From contig CALLVJ010000110.1 in assembly GCA_938010625.1 (NCBI GenBank), positions 1 through 15,263 of the forward strand: 15,263 nt of DNA, given 5' to 3'. Made by a program: the position numbers and the translations under genes. Position 1 is the first letter of the stretch, and every line of letters starts with the position of its first letter. Positions 14,411 to 15,263 of this stretch are shown one piece after another. The notes beneath the pieces were generated by a model. That model was not told the DNA's origin, did not search any database, and was given only the letters and a program-made list of their open reading frames with translations. The DNA is from an uncultured Stomatobaculum sp. (lineage in GTDB: Bacteria; Bacillota; Clostridia; Lachnospirales; Lachnospiraceae).

Positions 14411-15263
14411 TCAGAGCTCACCGCGCTTAAAGCGCTGAATCAGCTCATTGCCGACGCTCGCGGTAGTCGGATTGTCGGGAATTTCGTCCCGCGGCACAAA
14501 TGAGGCCTCGCAGAGTTCGTTCTCATCGAGGCGGATGCGGTCGGAGCCGTCGAGCTCTGCCGTATAGGCGAGCATCAGCGAGTCGGAGAAGGACCAGGGC
14601 TGCACGGCATAGGGGCGGATGTTCCTGACGCGAAGTCCGGTCTCCTCCATGACTTCGCGCGCCACTGCCTGTTCGGGCGTCTCGCCCACCTCTACAAAGC
14701 CTGCGACCAGCGCTTTCTTGCGGTAGTCGGAGGCATTTTTGGCATAGCGCGTCAGGAGCAGGCGCTCGCCGTCGCGAACGGCGACAATGATGGCGGGGCT
14801 GATTTTCGGATACTCGATGAGGCCGCAGTGCTTGCAGCACATGGCGCGCTCATGTTCAGAATGCGTCATCGGCGCGCCGCAGCGCCCGCAGAACCGCCTC
14901 TGGTCATAAAAGCGGTATATCTGGCTGGCTGTGATTGCGGCAAAGGCGAGATGGCGCGGCGCAAAATCCCGGAGCTCCGCCGGGGACAGAAAGCGGAAGC
15001 CCTCGCCGAGCTTTCCTGCGGGCAAGGCGCTGGGGGGCAGCAGAAAGAAATAGTCTTCGTCGATCGCAAAGAGGTAGCGCGCCTTCTGGCAGAGCGCGGC
15101 AAAGGAGAGCGTTTCGCTCTCAAAATCAGAAAAGCGCGGCAGCGTGAGCGCGCTGTCTTTTTCCGCAAACAAAATGCCCTCGCGGGCCGCTAAAAGCAGG
15201 AAAGAACGCCGCGCGGGCGTTCTCTCCGGATGATAGGTCACATCATAGCGATGCGGTGCAATA
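14411..15263 (-). CDS. nudC: NADH pyrophosphatase / NAD-capped RNA hydrolase (5' partial)
   Basis: Nudix hydrolase that cleaves NAD(H) to NMN(H) and AMP and in characterised members removes NAD caps from RNA. The frame has no stop up to the window edge: the codons before the internal GTG (15241) read IAPHRYD and run into TYHPERTP, matching the NudC N-terminus, so only a few residues are missing. A zinc ribbon has C125, C128, C143 and C146 (visible numbering; CGRC and CKHC). The Nudix box is GFVEVGETPEQAVAREVMEE followed by TGL, and VQPWSFSDSLMLAY is the SQPWPFPxS-like motif that marks the NudC subfamily. It converges on fbp with 4 bp between stops. Confidence 0.93.
   Translation of the reverse strand, partial: IAPHRYDVTYHPERTPARRSFLLLAAREGILFAEKDSALTLPRFSDFESETLSFAALCQKARYLFAIDEDYFFLLPPSALPAGKLGEGFRFLSPAELRDFAPRHLAFAAITASQIYRFYDQRRFCGRCGAPMTHSEHERAMCCKHCGLIEYPKISPAIIVAVRDGERLLLTRYAKNASDYRKKALVAGFVEVGETPEQAVAREVMEETGLRVRNIRPYAVQPWSFSDSLMLAYTAELDGSDRIRLDENELCEASFVPRDEIPDNPTTASVGNELIQRFKRGEL

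Noticed and set aside
1-15263. CRISPR array, insertion sequence, prophage or toxin-antitoxin pair
   Set aside because: No regularly spaced repeats, transposase, integrase, phage structural motif or toxin/antitoxin pair was seen on either strand.

Overview
The window looks like ordinary chromosomal DNA of a moderately GC-rich Clostridia-type Firmicute, most likely a member of the Lachnospiraceae. The signs are strong AGGAGG-type ribosome binding sites, TTG and GTG starts, near-consensus sigma-A promoters, a type 2 pyrF, a class 1B pyrD with its pyrK partner, a class III (Fbp-type) fructose-1,6-bisphosphatase and a DUF4491 protein. The genus cannot be fixed from the sequence. There is no CRISPR array, transposon, phage gene, rRNA or tRNA.

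Layout. (1) Bases 2-2380 hold pheT, cut at its 5' end by the window and closed by a terminator hairpin at 2461-2490. (2) Two minus-strand genes follow: a tandem-GNAT acetyltransferase (start 3781) and a DUF4491 membrane protein (start 2803). They run towards the same hairpin, which is bidirectional. (3) From a divergent promoter region at 3782-3973 a tightly packed plus-strand run begins: pyrF, pyrK, pyrD, pyrE, a VanZ-like membrane protein, a 36-residue small ORF, a small three-helix membrane protein, and a degenerate reading frame that appears to be the N-terminal remnant of a Lachnospiraceae-type M29 aminopeptidase. Most junctions from pyrK onward overlap or touch. (4) A second strong promoter (TTGAGA-N17-TATAAT) at 8940-8968 starts purE-purM-purN-purD, which ends at a strong terminator (12452-12489). 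(5) fbp follows directly, and (6) nudC, on the minus strand and cut by the window end, converges on it with only 4 bp between the stop codons.

Functionally the core is nucleotide synthesis. PyrK/PyrD, PyrE and PyrF make the last three steps to UMP. PurD, PurN, PurM and PurE cover steps 2, 3, 5 and the carboxylation in the route to IMP. The remaining genes of both pathways are outside the window. Fbp supplies gluconeogenic hexose phosphate, which can feed ribose-5-phosphate and PRPP.

The less ordinary part is the accessory tail of the pyr operon (about 7300-8921), with membrane genes, an unlisted-size small ORF and a decaying gene. No clearly new biological system is visible.
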